DNA from: Symbiodinium natans
Lineage: Eukaryota; Sar; Dinophyceae; Suessiales; Symbiodiniaceae
Reading direction: 5' to 3'
NCBI GenBank assembly: GCA_905221605.1
Contig: CAJNDS010001336.1
Span: 745,375 to 809,374, forward strand
DNA length: 64,000 nucleotides
Part shown: piece after piece, positions 21,640 through 33,370 of the stretch
Position numbering within the stretch: the stretch's first letter is position 1
Layout of the letters: each line of letters begins with the position of its first letter
Notes under the pieces: generated by a model
Told to the model about the DNA's origin: nothing
The model's database searches: none
Seen by the model: the letters and a program-made list of their open reading frames with translations, nothing else
Translations under genes and position numbers: made by a program

Positions 21640-21712
21640 AGGGGTACCTTGTTTGGGTCCTGATTATGAGAGAATCCTAGTATTTGGGGTCTATACTAGA
21701 GGTCCCCAAGGG
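21640..21712 (+). repeat. Repeat family C copy
   Basis: AGGGGTACCTTGTTTGGGTCC followed by TGATTATGAGAGAATCCTAG; a truncated copy of the 21040 repeat. Confidence 0.75.
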
Positions 21713-22019
21713 TCACGGTTTAGGGTTTGGATTCAGGGTTTCCCCTACAAGCCATGGGTTTTACCATCTCAAACTTCTGAAACCCCTACAACCCTCTGTA
21801 ACCCGAAATCCTAGACCCCTAAGCCCCTAAGCCCCTAAACCACTAAGACCCGAAGCTCTAAACCTGCAAGTTCATATTCAGCTGAATTTCTTGGCCTTAG
21901 TTGGCTTTGCCCGAGGCGTCCGCTAGAAAGGGACTCGCGGGAGCTTCGTTGCATGTTGGTTTCTTCGGGTTTGGGCCTTAGGGTTTAGGGTTTGAGGCTT
22001 AGGGTTTAGGGTTTTAGTG

Positions 22020-22098
22020 AGAAAAAGTTCAGAAGCACTTGCGCCCAGCAACCACTCGAAAGAGGTGTCAAAGTCACACTCCGTGTCTTCGCCATCAC
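22020..22098 (-). CDS. Probable internal exon (unassigned)
   Basis: The minus strand reads DGEDTECDFDTSFEWLLGAS then ASELF, with AG acceptor choices at CGAAG or GCCAG near 22098. Acidic, non-repetitive peptide. A possible last exon (NEAPASPFLADASGKAN then stop) lies further on at about 21947-21898 on the same strand. No family recognised. Confidence 0.45.
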
Positions 22099-22989
22099 CT
22101 GGCTTCGCAAAACCCATACACCCCTACACCCCTACACCCTAAACCCTAAAGCCTAAACCCTAAACCCTAAACCCTAACCAAACCCTAAACCCTAATTAAA
22201 CCCTAAGCTTCCGCCTGCTGGGCCAAAGAGTCTCAGAGCACAGGGTCTTCAAGGGATAGACGACATGCAGCCCAAGAACCTCTGAAACCCCCCAAAACCA
22301 CTAGAGCCCCCACCCCCCCGTAGAAAAAGCCGCCGAAAAGAACGGCCAGAATCCCTAAAACCCCTGGAGGCCCTAGAACCCCTTGAACCCCTGGAACCCC
22401 TGGAACCCCTACAACCCCTCGAACCATTTCGCACCCCCAGCGGAGCCCCTCGAACGCCTACAGCATAAAACCAAGGGTTAGGCCTCCAGGGTTTCAGGGT
22501 GGTGGGATTCAGGGCTTGGAGCTTCACTAGTCACCCGCGCGACTTCCTCCCCGTATATTTGCAGCGTAAACTAAATTTCCTGTCCAACGACAATCATGTA
22601 GTTCCAATGCGAGCTTGAATTTCATGTTAAAGCTTTTATTGCCAATCCCTGCTTGATATCATCCCTGTGAACTATTGAGCTTCCTCAGATACAACCCTGC
22701 AACCTCAAACCTGAACCCCAAATCAAAAGCAGCCTCTGTGCTACTCGTCAAAGGCCAATGGCGTACTGCTAAGGATTTGCGATTTAAGGGTTCAAGGGTT
22801 GCAAGGGTTGTAAGGGTTGAAGGCCTCAGGGGCTTGAGGGCTTTGGGTGCTTTGAGGGCCTTAAGGGTTTGCAAGGATTTTGAAGGCTTTAGGCTTTGAG
22901 GGCTCTCAAGCTTCGGGGTTTTTTAGCGCCTTGGAGCCTTTAAGGAACTTTAAGGGTTTGAGAGGTTGAGGGCGGCCGCTGCAATCCAC

Positions 22990-23058
22990 CTGGCACATCG
23001 TGCACCACGGGTGTGCGGAGGATGATGCCCTCGTCGCCTCGTGCGGGGACGGGAACCC
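22990..23058 (-). CDS. Possible micro-exon (unassigned)
   Basis: The minus strand reads WVPVPARGDEGIILRTPVVH then DVP, with a GT donor after GTGCCAG. The acceptor side is unclear. 22110-22980 is otherwise telomere-like repeats and short frames without support. Confidence 0.3.
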
Positions 23059-23376
23059 AACGATTTAGGGTTTAGGGCTTAGGGTTTAGGGAATCCTTGA
23101 GGGTTCAGGGTGTAGGGTATAGGGTTCAGGGGGCTAAAGCCGAACCCTGACACCCCTTCCCGAAGCCCTCCTGCGTTCCTTCTGGGACTCTCTGAGGCTT
23201 TGGTGTGCCAGGCATGTCGAATCCTGCAAATGCAAGTTGTTTGGGTCTCGGGTTTAGGGCTTGTGGATTTTTTGAGCGATCTGTAATGGACCCGGAGCGC
23301 CACACCCTGGAATCCTCAACCCCGAAAGACCCCGAAAAGCACTAGAACACTACAAGCCGCAAACACCCCCAAGCCC

Positions 23377-23500
23377 TACTTGGAGGTTCATGGGTGCTTT
23401 CAACCCCAATTACAAGTCTACTTATAACCTACTTAGGGAACTTAGGCGGCTTATAAGTAAAGTTACAACTGGGGGTATATGTACCCCGAACCTCCGAGTA
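23377..23500. mobile_element. Foldback (MITE-like) element, family A
   Basis: The ends TACTTGGAGGTTC and GAACCTCCGAGTA are inverted repeats, followed inward by AACCCCAATTACAAG against TTACAACTGGGGG and by CTTATAA against TTATAAG. The 124 bp can fold end to end. No certain target duplication. A partial copy lies at 29241-29318. Confidence 0.75.
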
Positions 23501-23640
23501 GAGACCCGCAGGCCTCACAAGCCGCACAGAAAACAGCCGTAGGCCCTAAACCCTAAAACCCTAAACCCTAAACCCTGAACCCTGAACCCCTAGCCCTGAG
23601 CCCTAAACCCTAAACCTTAAACCCTAAACCCTCGGCCCAG

Positions 23641-23714
23641 GCCTGCCACCCAGATGGACGGCTCTTTTCCGCCCGAGCGGACGAGGAACTCCTCCTCAAG
23701 AAGGGCTTCGGAAG
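23641..23714 (+). CDS. Probable internal exon (unassigned)
   Basis: Acceptor CGGCCCAG, then 74 nt reading ACHPDGRLFSARADEELLLK then KGFG, then a GT donor after TTCGGAAG. It is flanked on both sides by telomere-like repeats. No family recognised. Confidence 0.5.
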
Positions 23715-24201
23715 GTTTAGAGTTTAGAGTTTAGGGTTTGGGGCTAGGGTTTAGGGCTTAGGGCTTAGGGCTTAAGGGGGTTTAGGGTTGAGGGTTTAGA
23801 GTTTAGGGTTTAAAGAAGGCTTAGAATTTTAACGAACCTCGAAGACCCTAAACCCAAAACCCCCCTACAAAGCCCGAAAAACCGCTCAAACCCCGAATCC
23901 CTATGTCCACACCAATTTTGGAGTCCGGGGGCTCTTGTGGCGTGGAGCTGCAAGCCATGTGGGACCCCTCGAAACCCCAGCGAAATGCAAAACATCCCCA
24001 AAACCCCGCTTAGAGGCCGCGCTTTCCAGCAGGAAACCATCCTCGCGCCCGAAATATGCTGAAAGCATCTTAACCCTGAAACCCTTGTAGAACCATAAAC
24101 CCCAGAAACAATCCCTAAAACCCATGAAACCCTCTCAGAACCCTTCAAAAACCCCAAAACCCCCCCCCTAAACCCTGAAACTTTTCTCGACATCGGGGTG
24201 C

Positions 24202-24272
24202 CTTGGTTCCGCCGAAGATGAAGTTTGCAAAGACCAAGATGGCCTCGTCCGTCATGTTCTCGATGCGCACCT
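24202..24272 (-). CDS. Probable internal exon with GC donor
   Basis: Acceptor CCCAAG, then 71 nt reading VRIENMTDEAILVFANFIFG then GTK, then a GC donor (AAG|GC). The phase (partial codon, 23 codons, phase 0) is clean. It uses the same GC donor type as the LHC gene. No domain can be named. Confidence 0.5.
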
Positions 24273-24417
24273 CTTGGGGGGTTTGGAGGGGGGAGCTGGT
24301 GGGGGTCTCTTGCCGGCTTTGGTGGGTTTAGGGCTCGGGGCTCGGGTTTTTGCTTTTGGGGGCCGCGTTAAGACTTCGGGTTTCCCTGAACCCCAAACAC
24401 CAAACACCTAATGGACT

Positions 24418-24500
24418 GGGCTTTGGCAGCGCAAGGGCCCCACCTGCCAAAGCCTCACTTGCCATCGCCTTGGGCGAGACCAGTGATCGCGCTCCTGAGC
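24418..24500 (-). CDS. Possible micro-exon (unassigned)
   Basis: The minus strand reads SGARSLVSPKAMASEALAGG then ALALPKP just left of the minisatellite. Codon-like composition; no family recognised. Confidence 0.28.
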
Positions 24501-24517
24501 CAAACTAAAACCCTAAA

Positions 24518-27500
24518 CCTGGGGAAGGCCTTTTCGGGGGAAGGATTTTTCGGGGGAAGGGTTTTTCGGGGGAAGGAGTGTTTCGGGGGGAAGGGTTTTT
24601 CGGGGGAAGGAATTTTTCGGGGGAAGGGTTTTTTCGGGGGAAGGGTTTTTTTGGGGGGAAGCGTTTTTTCGGGGGAAGGGTTTTTCGGGGGAAGGGTTTT
24701 TCGGGGGAAGGGTTTTTCGGGGAAAGGGTTTTTCGGGGGAAGGGTTTTTCGGGGGAAGGGTTTTTCGGGGGAAGGAGTGTTTCGGGGGGAAAGGTTTTTC
24801 GGGGGAAGCGTTTTTTCGGGGGAAGGGTTTTTTCGGGGGAAGGGTTTTTTTGGGGGGAAGCGTTTTTTCGGGGGAAGGGTTTTTCGGGGGAAGGGTTTTT
24901 CGGGGGAAGGTTTTTTCGGGGGAAGGAATTTTTCGGGGGAAGGTTTTTTTCGGGGAAGGGTGTTTCAGGGGAAGGGTTTTTCGGGGGAAGGTTTTTTCCG
25001 GGGGAAGGGTTTTTTCGGATTTTTCGGGGGAAGGGTTTTTCGGGGGAAGGAATTTTTCGGGGGAAGGGTTTTTTTGGGGGAAGGGTTTTTTCGGGGGAAG
25101 GTTTTTTCGGGGGAAGGTTTTTTCGGGAGAAGGGTTTTCGGGGGAAGGGTTTCTCGGGAGAAGGGTTTTTTTCGGGGGAAGGGTTTCGGGGGAAGGGTTT
25201 TTCGGGGGAAGGGTTTTTCGGGGGAAGGGCGTTTTCGGGGGAAGGGTCTTTTCGGGGGAAGGTTTTTTTCGGGGGAAGGGTTTTTCGGGGGAAGGGTTTT
25301 TCGGGTGAATGGTTTTTCGGGGGAAGGTTTTTTCGAGGGAAGGGTTTTTTCGGGGGAAGGGTTTTTCGGGGGAAGGGTGTTTTCGGGGTAAGGGTTTTTC
25401 GGGGGAAGGCATTTTTCGGGGGAAGGGTTTTTCGGAGGAAGGGGTTTTCGGGGGAAGGTTTTTTCCGGGGGAAGGGTTTTTCCGGGGGAAGGGTTTTAAG
25501 GGATTTTTTGGGGAAGGGTTTTCGTGGGAAGGGTTTCTTCGGGGGAAGGGTTTTTCGGGGAAAGGGTTTTTCGGGGGAAGGTTTTTGTCGGGGGAAGGGA
25601 TTTTCTGGGGAAAGTGTTTTCGGGGGAAGGGTTTTTCAAAAGAAGGTTTTTTTCGGGGGAAGGTTTTTTCGGGGGAGAGTTTTTCGGGGGAAGGGCTTTT
25701 TCGGGGGAAGGGTCTTGTCGGGGGAAGGGTTTTTCGGGGGAAGGTTTTTTTCGGGGGAAGGGTTTGTCGGGGGAAGGGTTTCGGGGGAAGGGTTCTTTCG
25801 GGGGAAGGGTTTTTCGGGGGAAGGGTTTTTTTCGGGGGAATGGTTTTTTCGGGGGAAGGGTTTTTTCGGGGGAAGGGTTTTTTCGGGGGAAGGGTTTTTT
25901 CGGGGGAAGGTTTTTTTCGGGGGAAGCGTTTTTCGGGGGAAGGTCTTTTTCGGGGGAAAAGTTTTTTCGGGGGAAGGTTTTTTCGGGGGAAGGGTTTTTT
26001 CGGGGGAAGGGTTTTTCGGGTGAAGGGCTTTTTCGGGGGAAGGGTTTTTCGGGGGAAGGGTTTTTCGGGGAAAGGGTTATTCGGGTGGAAGCGTTTTGCG
26101 GGGGAAGCGTTTTGTCGGGGGAAGGGTTTTTCGGGAAGGTTTTTTTGGGGGAAGGGTTTTTTCGGGGGAAGGGTTTTTTCGGGGGAAGGTTTTTTCGGGG
26201 GAAGGGTTTTTTCGGGGGAAGGGTTTTTCGGGGGAAGGTTTTTTCGGGGGAAGGGTTTTGTGGGGGAAGGGTTTTTCGGGGGAAGGGTTTTTTCGGGGGA
26301 AGGCTTTTTTCGGGGGAAGGAGTTTTTCGGGGGAAGTGGCTTTTCGGGGGAAGGTTTTTCGGGGGAAGGGTTTTTCGGGGGAAGGATTTTTCGGGGGAAG
26401 GGTTTTTCGGGGGAAGGGTTTTTTCGGGGGGAAGGGTTTTTCGGGGGAAGGAGTGTTTCGGGGGGAAGGGTTTTTCGGGGGAAGGGTGTTTTCGGGGGAA
26501 GGTTTTTTCGGGGGAAGGGTTTTTTCGGGGGAAGGGTTTTTCGGAGGAAGGTTTTTTCGGGGGAAGGTTTTTCGGGGAAAGGGTTTTTTCGGGGGGGAAG
26601 CGTTTTGTGGGGGAAGGGTTTTGCGGGGGAAGGGTTTTCTCGGGGGAAGGGTTTTTCGGGGAAAGGTTTTTTCGGGGGAAGGGTTTTTTTGTCGGGGGAA
26701 GGGATTCTCGGGAGAAGGATTTTTCGGGGGAAGGGTTTTTCGGGGGAAGGTTTTTTCGGGGGAAGCGTTTTTCTGGGGGAAAGTTTTTTCGGGGGAAGGG
26801 CTTTTCCGGGGGAAGGATTTTGTCGGGGAAAGGGTGTTTCGGGGGAAGCGTTTTGCGGGGGAAGGGTTTTTTCGGGGGAAGGGTTTTTCGGGGGAAGGTT
26901 TTTGTCGGAGGAAGGGTTTTGTCGGGGGAAGGGTTTTTCGGGGGAAGGTTTTTTCGGGGGAAGGGTTTTTCGGGGGAAAGAATTTTTCGGGGGAAGGGCT
27001 TTTCGGGGGAAGCGGCTTTTCGGGGGAAGGTTTTTCGGGGGAAGGGGTTTTTCGGGGGAAGGGTTCTTTCGGGGGAAGGGGTTTTCGGGGGAAGGGTTTT
27101 TCGGGGGAAGGAGTTCTTCGGGGGAAGGATTTTTTCGGGGGAAGGGTTTTTCGGGGGAAGGGTTTCGGGGGAAGGGTTCTTTCGGGGGAAGGGTTTTTCG
27201 GGGGAAGGGTTTTTCGGTGGAAGGGTTTTTCGGGGGAAGGTTTTTTTCGGGGGAAGGGCTTTTCGGGGGAAGCGGCTTTTCGGGGGAAGGTTTTTCGGGG
27301 GAAGGGGTTTTTCGGGGGAAGGGTTCTTTCGGGGGAAGGGGTTTTCGGGGGAAGGGTTTTTCGGGGGAAGGAGTTCTTCGGGGGAAGGATTTTTTCGGGG
27401 GAAGGGTTTTTCGGGGGAAGGGTTTCGGGGGAAGGGTTCTTTCGGGGGAAGGGTTTTTCGGGGGAAGGGTTTTTCGGTGGAAGGGTTTTTCGGGGGAAGG

Positions 27501-28352
27501 TTTTTTTCGGGGGAAGGGCTTTTCGGGGGAAGCGGCTTTTCGGGGGAAGGTTTTTCGGGGGAAGGGGTTTTTCGGGGGAAGGGTTCTTTCGGGGGAAGGG
27601 GTTTTCGGGGGAAGGGTTTTTCGGGGGAAGGAGTTCTTCGGGGGAAGGATTTTTTCGGGGGAAGGGTTTTTCGGGGGAAGGGTTTCGGGGGAAGGGTTCT
27701 TTCGGGGGAAGGGTTTTTCGGGGGAAGGGTTTTTCGGTGGAAGGGTTTTTCGGGGGAAGGTTTTTTTCGGGGGAAGGGCTTTTCGGGGGAAGCGGCTTTT
27801 CGGGGGAAGGTTTTTCGGGGGAAGGGGTTTTTCGGGGGAAGGGTTCTTTCGGGGGAAGGGGTTTTCGGGGGAAGGGTTTTTCGGGGGAAGGAGTTCTTCG
27901 GGGGAAGGATTTTTTCGGGGGAAGGGTTTTTCGGGGGAAGGGTTTCGGGGGAAGGGTTCTTTCGGGGGAAGGGTTTTTCGGGGGAAGGGTTTTTCGGTGG
28001 AAGGGTTTTTCGGGGGAAGGTTTTTTTCGGGGGAAGGGCTTTTCGGGGGAAGCGGCTTTTCGGGGGAAGGTTTTTCGGGGGGAGGGGTTTTTCCGGGGAA
28101 GGGTTCTTTCGGGGAAGGGGTTTTCGGGGGAAGGGTTTTTTCGGGGGAAGGGTTTTTTCGGGGGAAGGGTTTTTTCGGGGGAAGGGTTTTTTCGGGGGAA
28201 GGGTTCTTTCGGGGGAAGGGTTTTTTCGGGGGAAGGGTGCTTTCGGGGGAAGGGTTTTTTCGGGGGAAGGGTTTTTTCGGGGGAAGGCTTTTTTGGGGGG
28301 GAAGGAATTTTTCGGGGGAAGGGTTTTTTCGGGGGAAGGTATTTTTCGGGCA
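24518..28352 (+). repeat. 3.8-kb minisatellite of a ~16-bp unit (GGGGGAAGGGTTTTTC)
   Basis: Some 230-240 units (my estimate) of GGGGGAAGGGTTTTTC vary mainly in the length of the T and G runs (14-18 bp). The unit has no stop on the plus strand or its complement in most registers. Frames of up to about 1050 codons therefore exist on both strands, encoding Gly/Phe/Arg/Lys-rich (plus) or Pro/Lys/Ser-rich (minus) repeats. Frequent 1-2 base length changes between units argue against selection for any frame. It is strongly strand-asymmetric, with all G on one strand. Confidence 0.98.
27000..28080 (+). repeat. 260-bp higher-order repeat inside the minisatellite
   Basis: The diagnostic word AGCGGCTTTTCGGGGG recurs at 27011, 27271, 27531, 27791 and 28051, exactly 260 bases apart, with the intervening sequence almost unchanged. 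The last copy is slightly altered. This marks recent block amplification. Confidence 0.96.
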
Positions 28353-29240
28353 AAAGTGGGGGCCAGAATGGGCTCTCCCGGCCCCACTGCCCCTGATTCT
28401 TTTTCTGGCAACTTGCGCTTGAAGGCCCTCAAACGCTCAACGTCTCGAACCCAGCACACGCACATCCGAAGGACACCTAAACACAGCCCAGAGCCCACAG
28501 ACTCGCACATCTCACGTCGGTCCCTCTGCCGCGCACTCCAAGCAGGCCCCCAAAACCCTCCTACGTCCACAGGCAGAAACAATTTTCTTTCCAACCTTTC
28601 GTCCACCCGTCCTGCTCCGTGTCGCCCCTTGGGGGTGGAGCGGATCTCTCCTCCACCTCCTGTCGCCATTGTTGGGTCCAGGGGGGCAGTCTAGGGTTCA
28701 AAGCTTTTAGCTTCAGGGCTTAGGGGGGGGAGGGCTCAGATCAGAATTCAGAGGTTTTTGGGTTTGTTTGGGGGGGTGCTAGGGAGGGCTCAAGGCAGCC
28801 TTCGACAAAAAAAGGGGGAGTCCATCTTCTCTTACGCGTACAGAAGCTTCTCAGCCCCATGGTGCTCTGAGAGCCCTCCTAAACCCTAACCCCTAACCCC
28901 TAAACCCTAAATTCTAAACCCTAAACCCTAAACCCTAAAGAAGCCTCAAAGGACCCTCGAAGACATCTTGAGAAGGGCCCATCGAGGCCCGGACCCTACA
29001 CACCCCAGATAAAACGAAAAGCAAATTTTGGGGTTTCGGGTTTAGGGTTTAGGGTTTAGGGTTTCGGGTTTAGGGTTTAGGGTTTAGGATTTAGGGTTTA
29101 GGGTTGACATCCCACGTAAAAAATAGTCCTTGAGAAACTGCTCCGGGTTGATCTTTCGGGTCTTTGCCACCTGTGTGACTTCCTCGTCGCCGTCTCCATC
29201 CCCTGCAGCAAGAAGACACTGCAGGGCGTTCTCCCAGCGT

Positions 29241-29318
29241 ACGCTTGGAGGTTCATGGGTACTTAAAACCCCAGATTATACATCTACTTATAACCTACTC
29301 CGGGGGGCTTGTAAGAAA
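29241..29318 (+). repeat. Partial copy of foldback family A
   Basis: GCTTGGAGGTTCATGGGTAC, then ACCCCAGATTATACATCTAC and TTATAACCTACT, match the left part of 23377-23500; the right arm is missing. 28690-29110 to its left is CCCTAAA/TTTAGGG-rich without a supported gene. Confidence 0.75.
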
Positions 29319-29755
29319 TAGCCACAAGCAGGGTTGAGGATTCTCAGGCCTTATGGGGCACTAAACCCCTAAACCCCTAAACCCCTAAACCCCTAAACCC
29401 TAGAAAAATAATCGGGGTTTTAGGGGCATCCGAAGCTTCGGGTCTCCAGGAGCTCTGGGGGCTCGATCATGGGCATCCCTCCGCATTTTGAGAGCCTGCG
29501 TCATCGCCGCCTTCCCCCTTGTCATCTCCCTTCTCCTGGTGCTCCAAAAGACACCGCTTAGGGGTTTAGGGTTAGGGTTTGGGGTCTAGGGTTTGCAGTT
29601 TCTAGATCCCAAGATACTGCGTCCTGAACCCAGAACATGGCCCAGAAACTTCTCAAACCCAAGAAGTCCCCAGGCGGAAACCTCAGGAAAACAACCGGGG
29701 ACCGGAGTAGCCAAGGGGGGGTCTCAAAATGATGTGATATCCTGTGTTCTGTTCC

Positions 29756-29885
29756 AGTCGATGAAGGCTGCAAGCCGCCCTCTAGTACCGCGACAGGCAG
29801 GGCTTAAAGGTTGGGCCAATCACCAACTGCGCACCCTACATGCGAAGCACCGGCCCTACATGCCACGTCGTACGCCCAAGGCATG
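29756..29885 (+). CDS. Possible terminal exon (basic peptide)
   Basis: Acceptor CTGTTCCAG, then a frame reading MKAASRPLVPRQAGLKGWAN, HQLRTLHAKHRPYMPRRTPK and A to a TGA at 29883. Strongly basic, ribosomal-protein-like in composition, but no family can be named. Confidence 0.35.
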
Positions 29886-30939
29886 ACAGAGCAGGGTCCT
29901 CTTCCTCCTTGTTCTCGTCATCCTCATCCTCCTTCTTCTCCTCTTTCTTTCCTCCTCCCAGTCCGAACATACCATGCCCGGATTAACCTCGGCAAGAGCA
30001 ACATCGCATTGAACGCTCCGAAACCCGAAGCCCTGAGAACTGCTGGCTCAAGACTTCTCGGCGCTGAGAGCACAGGCTGAGCCGAGGGGATCTTGGGTGA
30101 CGCCTAGTAGGGTGGAGGGCCTTCTTGGTTCAAGGCTTAGGGGCCTCCAGGGTCTTGCAATGGCTTGTGCGTCTCAGCGGCGAGCGATCGCCATGCAGGA
30201 GGAGCTGGGCAGCATGGCTCTAAAACCAGATCATCCTTGACCCGGGAAGCTTCGAAGGAATCAAGGGCTGTCAAGGGACATTAGTCCGAATAGACCGACC
30301 CAGACTCTCTCTTCCCCCACACAATCAAGGCAAAGCAATGGCACCTGTGGGCTTCCGAAAAATTAGGGTTTAGGGTTTAACAGTCTCCGGGCTGAAGATC
30401 CCAGCGCTGGGGCTGTCAGCCCGTGTGCCCCAACCTTCTGCCCATGCGGACCCTTGAAAACAGACGTATGCCACAAAAGCATCGGCAGGATCGAAAAGCG
30501 CTCGTCTCCCGTCGTGTGCAATGCGGGGTTTCTGTCGGGAATCATGAGACTCTGAGTATGAACCAACAACCTGAGACCCTGAGACCCAAAAACCTATTCC
30601 CCCGAAACCTGTGTGTGGATTGTGGCAACATGCACCGCGGGAATGGAATCCAGGTATTCAGGCCCCTGCGTTAAACCCAATCAATGCTTGCGTCTCGTGT
30701 GCTACCATGCCCACACCCCTTAGACCCCTAAATCCCTTTGAACCCCCTTTCAGCCCTTCAAGTAACCCCCCTTAAACCCTGCACACCCTTCATACCCTTG
30801 AGACACCCGCAAAAACTTTAAACCCTTGAAACCCCCTTCAGTCGGCCTTTTGCCCTCTGAGCCGAGTCTACAAGCCGAGCTCTGCCCAGCTCCCAGGCAC
30901 CGGATGTCACCCCCACATTCTGCAGATCGGGGCTGCGCT

Positions 30940-31172
30940 GGGGCTGGGGAGGCTTCCCTCGTGGCGACTGAAGTCGACGTCGCCGTTGGGGAACTTGAAG
31001 GCATCCTTGCCGGGTAGCCCGAGCAGGTACCAGCGGTGGAGAAGACCTCGCCAAGACGTGCAGCTGCCTCTCGGCAAGGCTCTTCATCCACGATGGGCTG
31101 CCCCAAGCGGCACACGTTCTCGTCGTGCTCGGCCTGGTCGAAATCGCAAATCACAGGGTCTCGGTCCTGCAC
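30940..31172 (-). CDS. Exon-like segment in two frames (unassigned)
   Basis: The minus strand first reads DRDPVICDFDQAEHDENVCR then LGQPIVDEEPCREAAARLGE. It continues, in a frame shifted by two, as HRWYLLGLPGKDAFKFPNGD then VDFSRHEGSLP. Both look coding, so either a small indel has broken one exon or two exons abut. Not recognised. The stretch 29890-30930 has only weak frames. Confidence 0.4.
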
Positions 31173-32332
31173 ACTGGATAGTAGTCAGCATCGCCACTGC
31201 CACCCTGGAAGGAGTTGAAGAATCGGGCATACGAGAGCCGAACGGGGAGATCCTGCGTCGGGACCGCGTTCGAGAAGCTGATGCCGCTCAGGGCCAGGGT
31301 CGCGTCACGCGAGGCGCACTCCTCAGAGTCTTTGAGGCTAGGCCGCTCACTTCTATCGTATGATTATCTTATCCTCCTATTGTTTTGAGTATGTTACTAT
31401 ATTGATCTGTTTGTTTATGAATACATATATATATATAAGAATGTTAGTATATTGTGTTGTATATTAGCATATGTTTACATGATCAGGGCTTCTGTTTACC
31501 GAACATCAAGAGCCTTTCTTTTCCCCACGGGCGGCTCTAAACAGACGAAGCCCACAAGCATTTCCTTAAATACACACCGGGCCACCCCACTCCCCTCCCG
31601 GTGCCAGGGACCTACTTTTCGCAGTGAACCCCCAAACAGCCCACTGTTCAAATACACGCAAGGGGGCTGTACGGAAACTTGGAACTCTGCTCGAACATTG
31701 AACCGCGATCCTTATGGCTCGTAGTTGAACGTAAGCACGGAATCACCAGGATGCACCCGCCGGCAAACTGTGTTGTCTGTTCTGCCAAGGCACACGTGAC
31801 AGTGTACTTCAGGCTTGGAACCTGCACTCTGCAACGGGTGATTTTCAGGGTTTAGGGAGAAGAATGGGATCCCATGAAAATGGCAGGTCTGAAATTGCCA
31901 GGGCCCTCATTTTCGGGGGTGCTTCACTTTTGCCCGAGCTCACGTCCTTGACGACATGATGGCACTGATTTTTGAAGCGAACAAAAGAGGCCTATGCCCC
32001 CGGAATTGCAAACTCAAAACAAGCCTATGAACCTAGCCCAGCATGGGATTCCCATACCACAACCTTGAGACTTGAGCCTTTACCCCCAAGATTTGAGCCC
32101 TGCAAAGCAAAACACACACGCTAGCCACTAGCCAGGAGTTTTGGGTTCAACCCCAAACCCCAAACCCCAAACCCCAAACCCCAAACCCCAAACCCCAAAC
32201 CCTAAACCCTAAACCCTAAACCCCAAAAACAAGGAGTCGGACATCGCCTCCGCGGGAGACGCCTTCAGGCATCGAAGTCGGCTACGGCCATGGAGGAGCG
32301 GCCTGCATCGTGGAACTTGCAGAAGCTGGTTC

Positions 32333-32456
32333 CCCCTTATACTAGCAGCTCCTTCATGGGGATCAGGGGGGGGTACTATAGGGTTTAGGGTTTAGGGTTT
32401 AGAGTTTAGGGTTAGGAATCCCTATTAAGGACTGTCAGTATAAGGCGGAACACGAA
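32333..32456. mobile_element. Foldback (MITE-like) element, family B
   Basis: GTTCCCCCTTATACTAGCAG with CTCCTTCATGGGGATC is inverted at the other end as GAATCCCTATTAAGGACTGT with CAGTATAAGGCGGAAC. The centre is TTTAGGG repeats. Same family as 2788-2929 and 32720-32818. Confidence 0.75.
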
Positions 32457-32719
32457 TGTCGCAGTTGGCATCCGGACTGACATCGACATATCCAGACATG
32501 GACATTTGGCAGCGGCACTGACACAGAAACGGACATTGTAATTGGCCCCTTCTTCACAACTTTCAACTCAGCCAGGCTGACGTGTTTGATTTCTGGCACG
32601 ACTCATCCCTTACGTTACTGGGGGCCTCTCTGGCACACTTCCATCTGCCGAAGCTGCCGACGAAAACCCGAATTTGGCCGAGCCACCTCAAAGTCGGCAA
32701 GAGAGGCTGACAAGTTGGG

Positions 32720-32818
32720 ATGTTCCCCCTTTTACCAACAGTCCTTCATAGGGATTATAGTAACCCCCTATCAGAATCCCCCTTAAGGAGCTGTTCGAAA
32801 AAAGGGTGAATAATCCCA
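32720..32818. mobile_element. Foldback (MITE-like) element, family B
   Basis: GGGATGTTCCCCCTTTTACC with AACAGTCCTTCATAGGGATT is mirrored by AATCCCCCTTAAGGAGCTGT with a GGGTGAATAATCCC end. Here the centre is a short unique AT stretch rather than TTTAGGG. Confidence 0.75.
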
Positions 32819-33289
32819 ACTAACAGGCGTCAACTGCGAGCCCTTGCTCCTTCACTGGGCCGCAGGCTGCTCTCTGGGTCTTGACCAGGTGCCACGCCTC
32901 TTGCAAAGAGCAGCCTTGGTGGCTGGAACCGCCAGTTTTAGGGTTTAGGGTTTAGGGTTTAGGGTTTAGGGTTTAGGGTTGAGGGTTTCTGATGGTAAGG
33001 AATTCCTTCTATTCGTCCCTTATATTCGTAAAACACCCTATTTGGATGTGATGAGAGCTTCTAGGGGCGCTGCCTTGTCGGAGGACGAGGTAGGCGAGTA
33101 CGATCGAGACCTTGGCACCGGGATGTGGGTTGAAGTTGAAGGGTGCAACTTTCTTTGTGTGGGGGACTTCGGGTCCAAACCATCAAGGAGCCCACGACCT
33201 GCTATAACCCAAATCCCGAACCCCACTGTCTCTGATTGTCTCCACAAGGGCACCGGGGATTTTATGGGGGTTATATGAGGGGTTCCAAA

Positions 33290-33370
33290 TTAGCCGGTAC
33301 CTTATTGAGGTCCTTGTGAAAAGGGAATCTAGTTTGAGGGTCCCTTCTTTTCGTAAACCCCCATATAACC
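33290..33370 (+). repeat. Repeat family C copy
   Basis: CCGGTACCTTATTGAGGTCC, GAAAAGGGAATCTAG and a TTTTCGTAAACCCCC end match the 21040 copy. A more diverged relative lies at about 36150-36190 (GGTACTATTTCTATTGAGG). Confidence 0.7.

Noticed and set aside
24513-28694. Frames of 300-1057 codons on both strands over the minisatellite
   Set aside because: They are translations of a ~16-bp repeat lacking stops; unit length changes shift the frame freely and equivalent frames exist on both strands.
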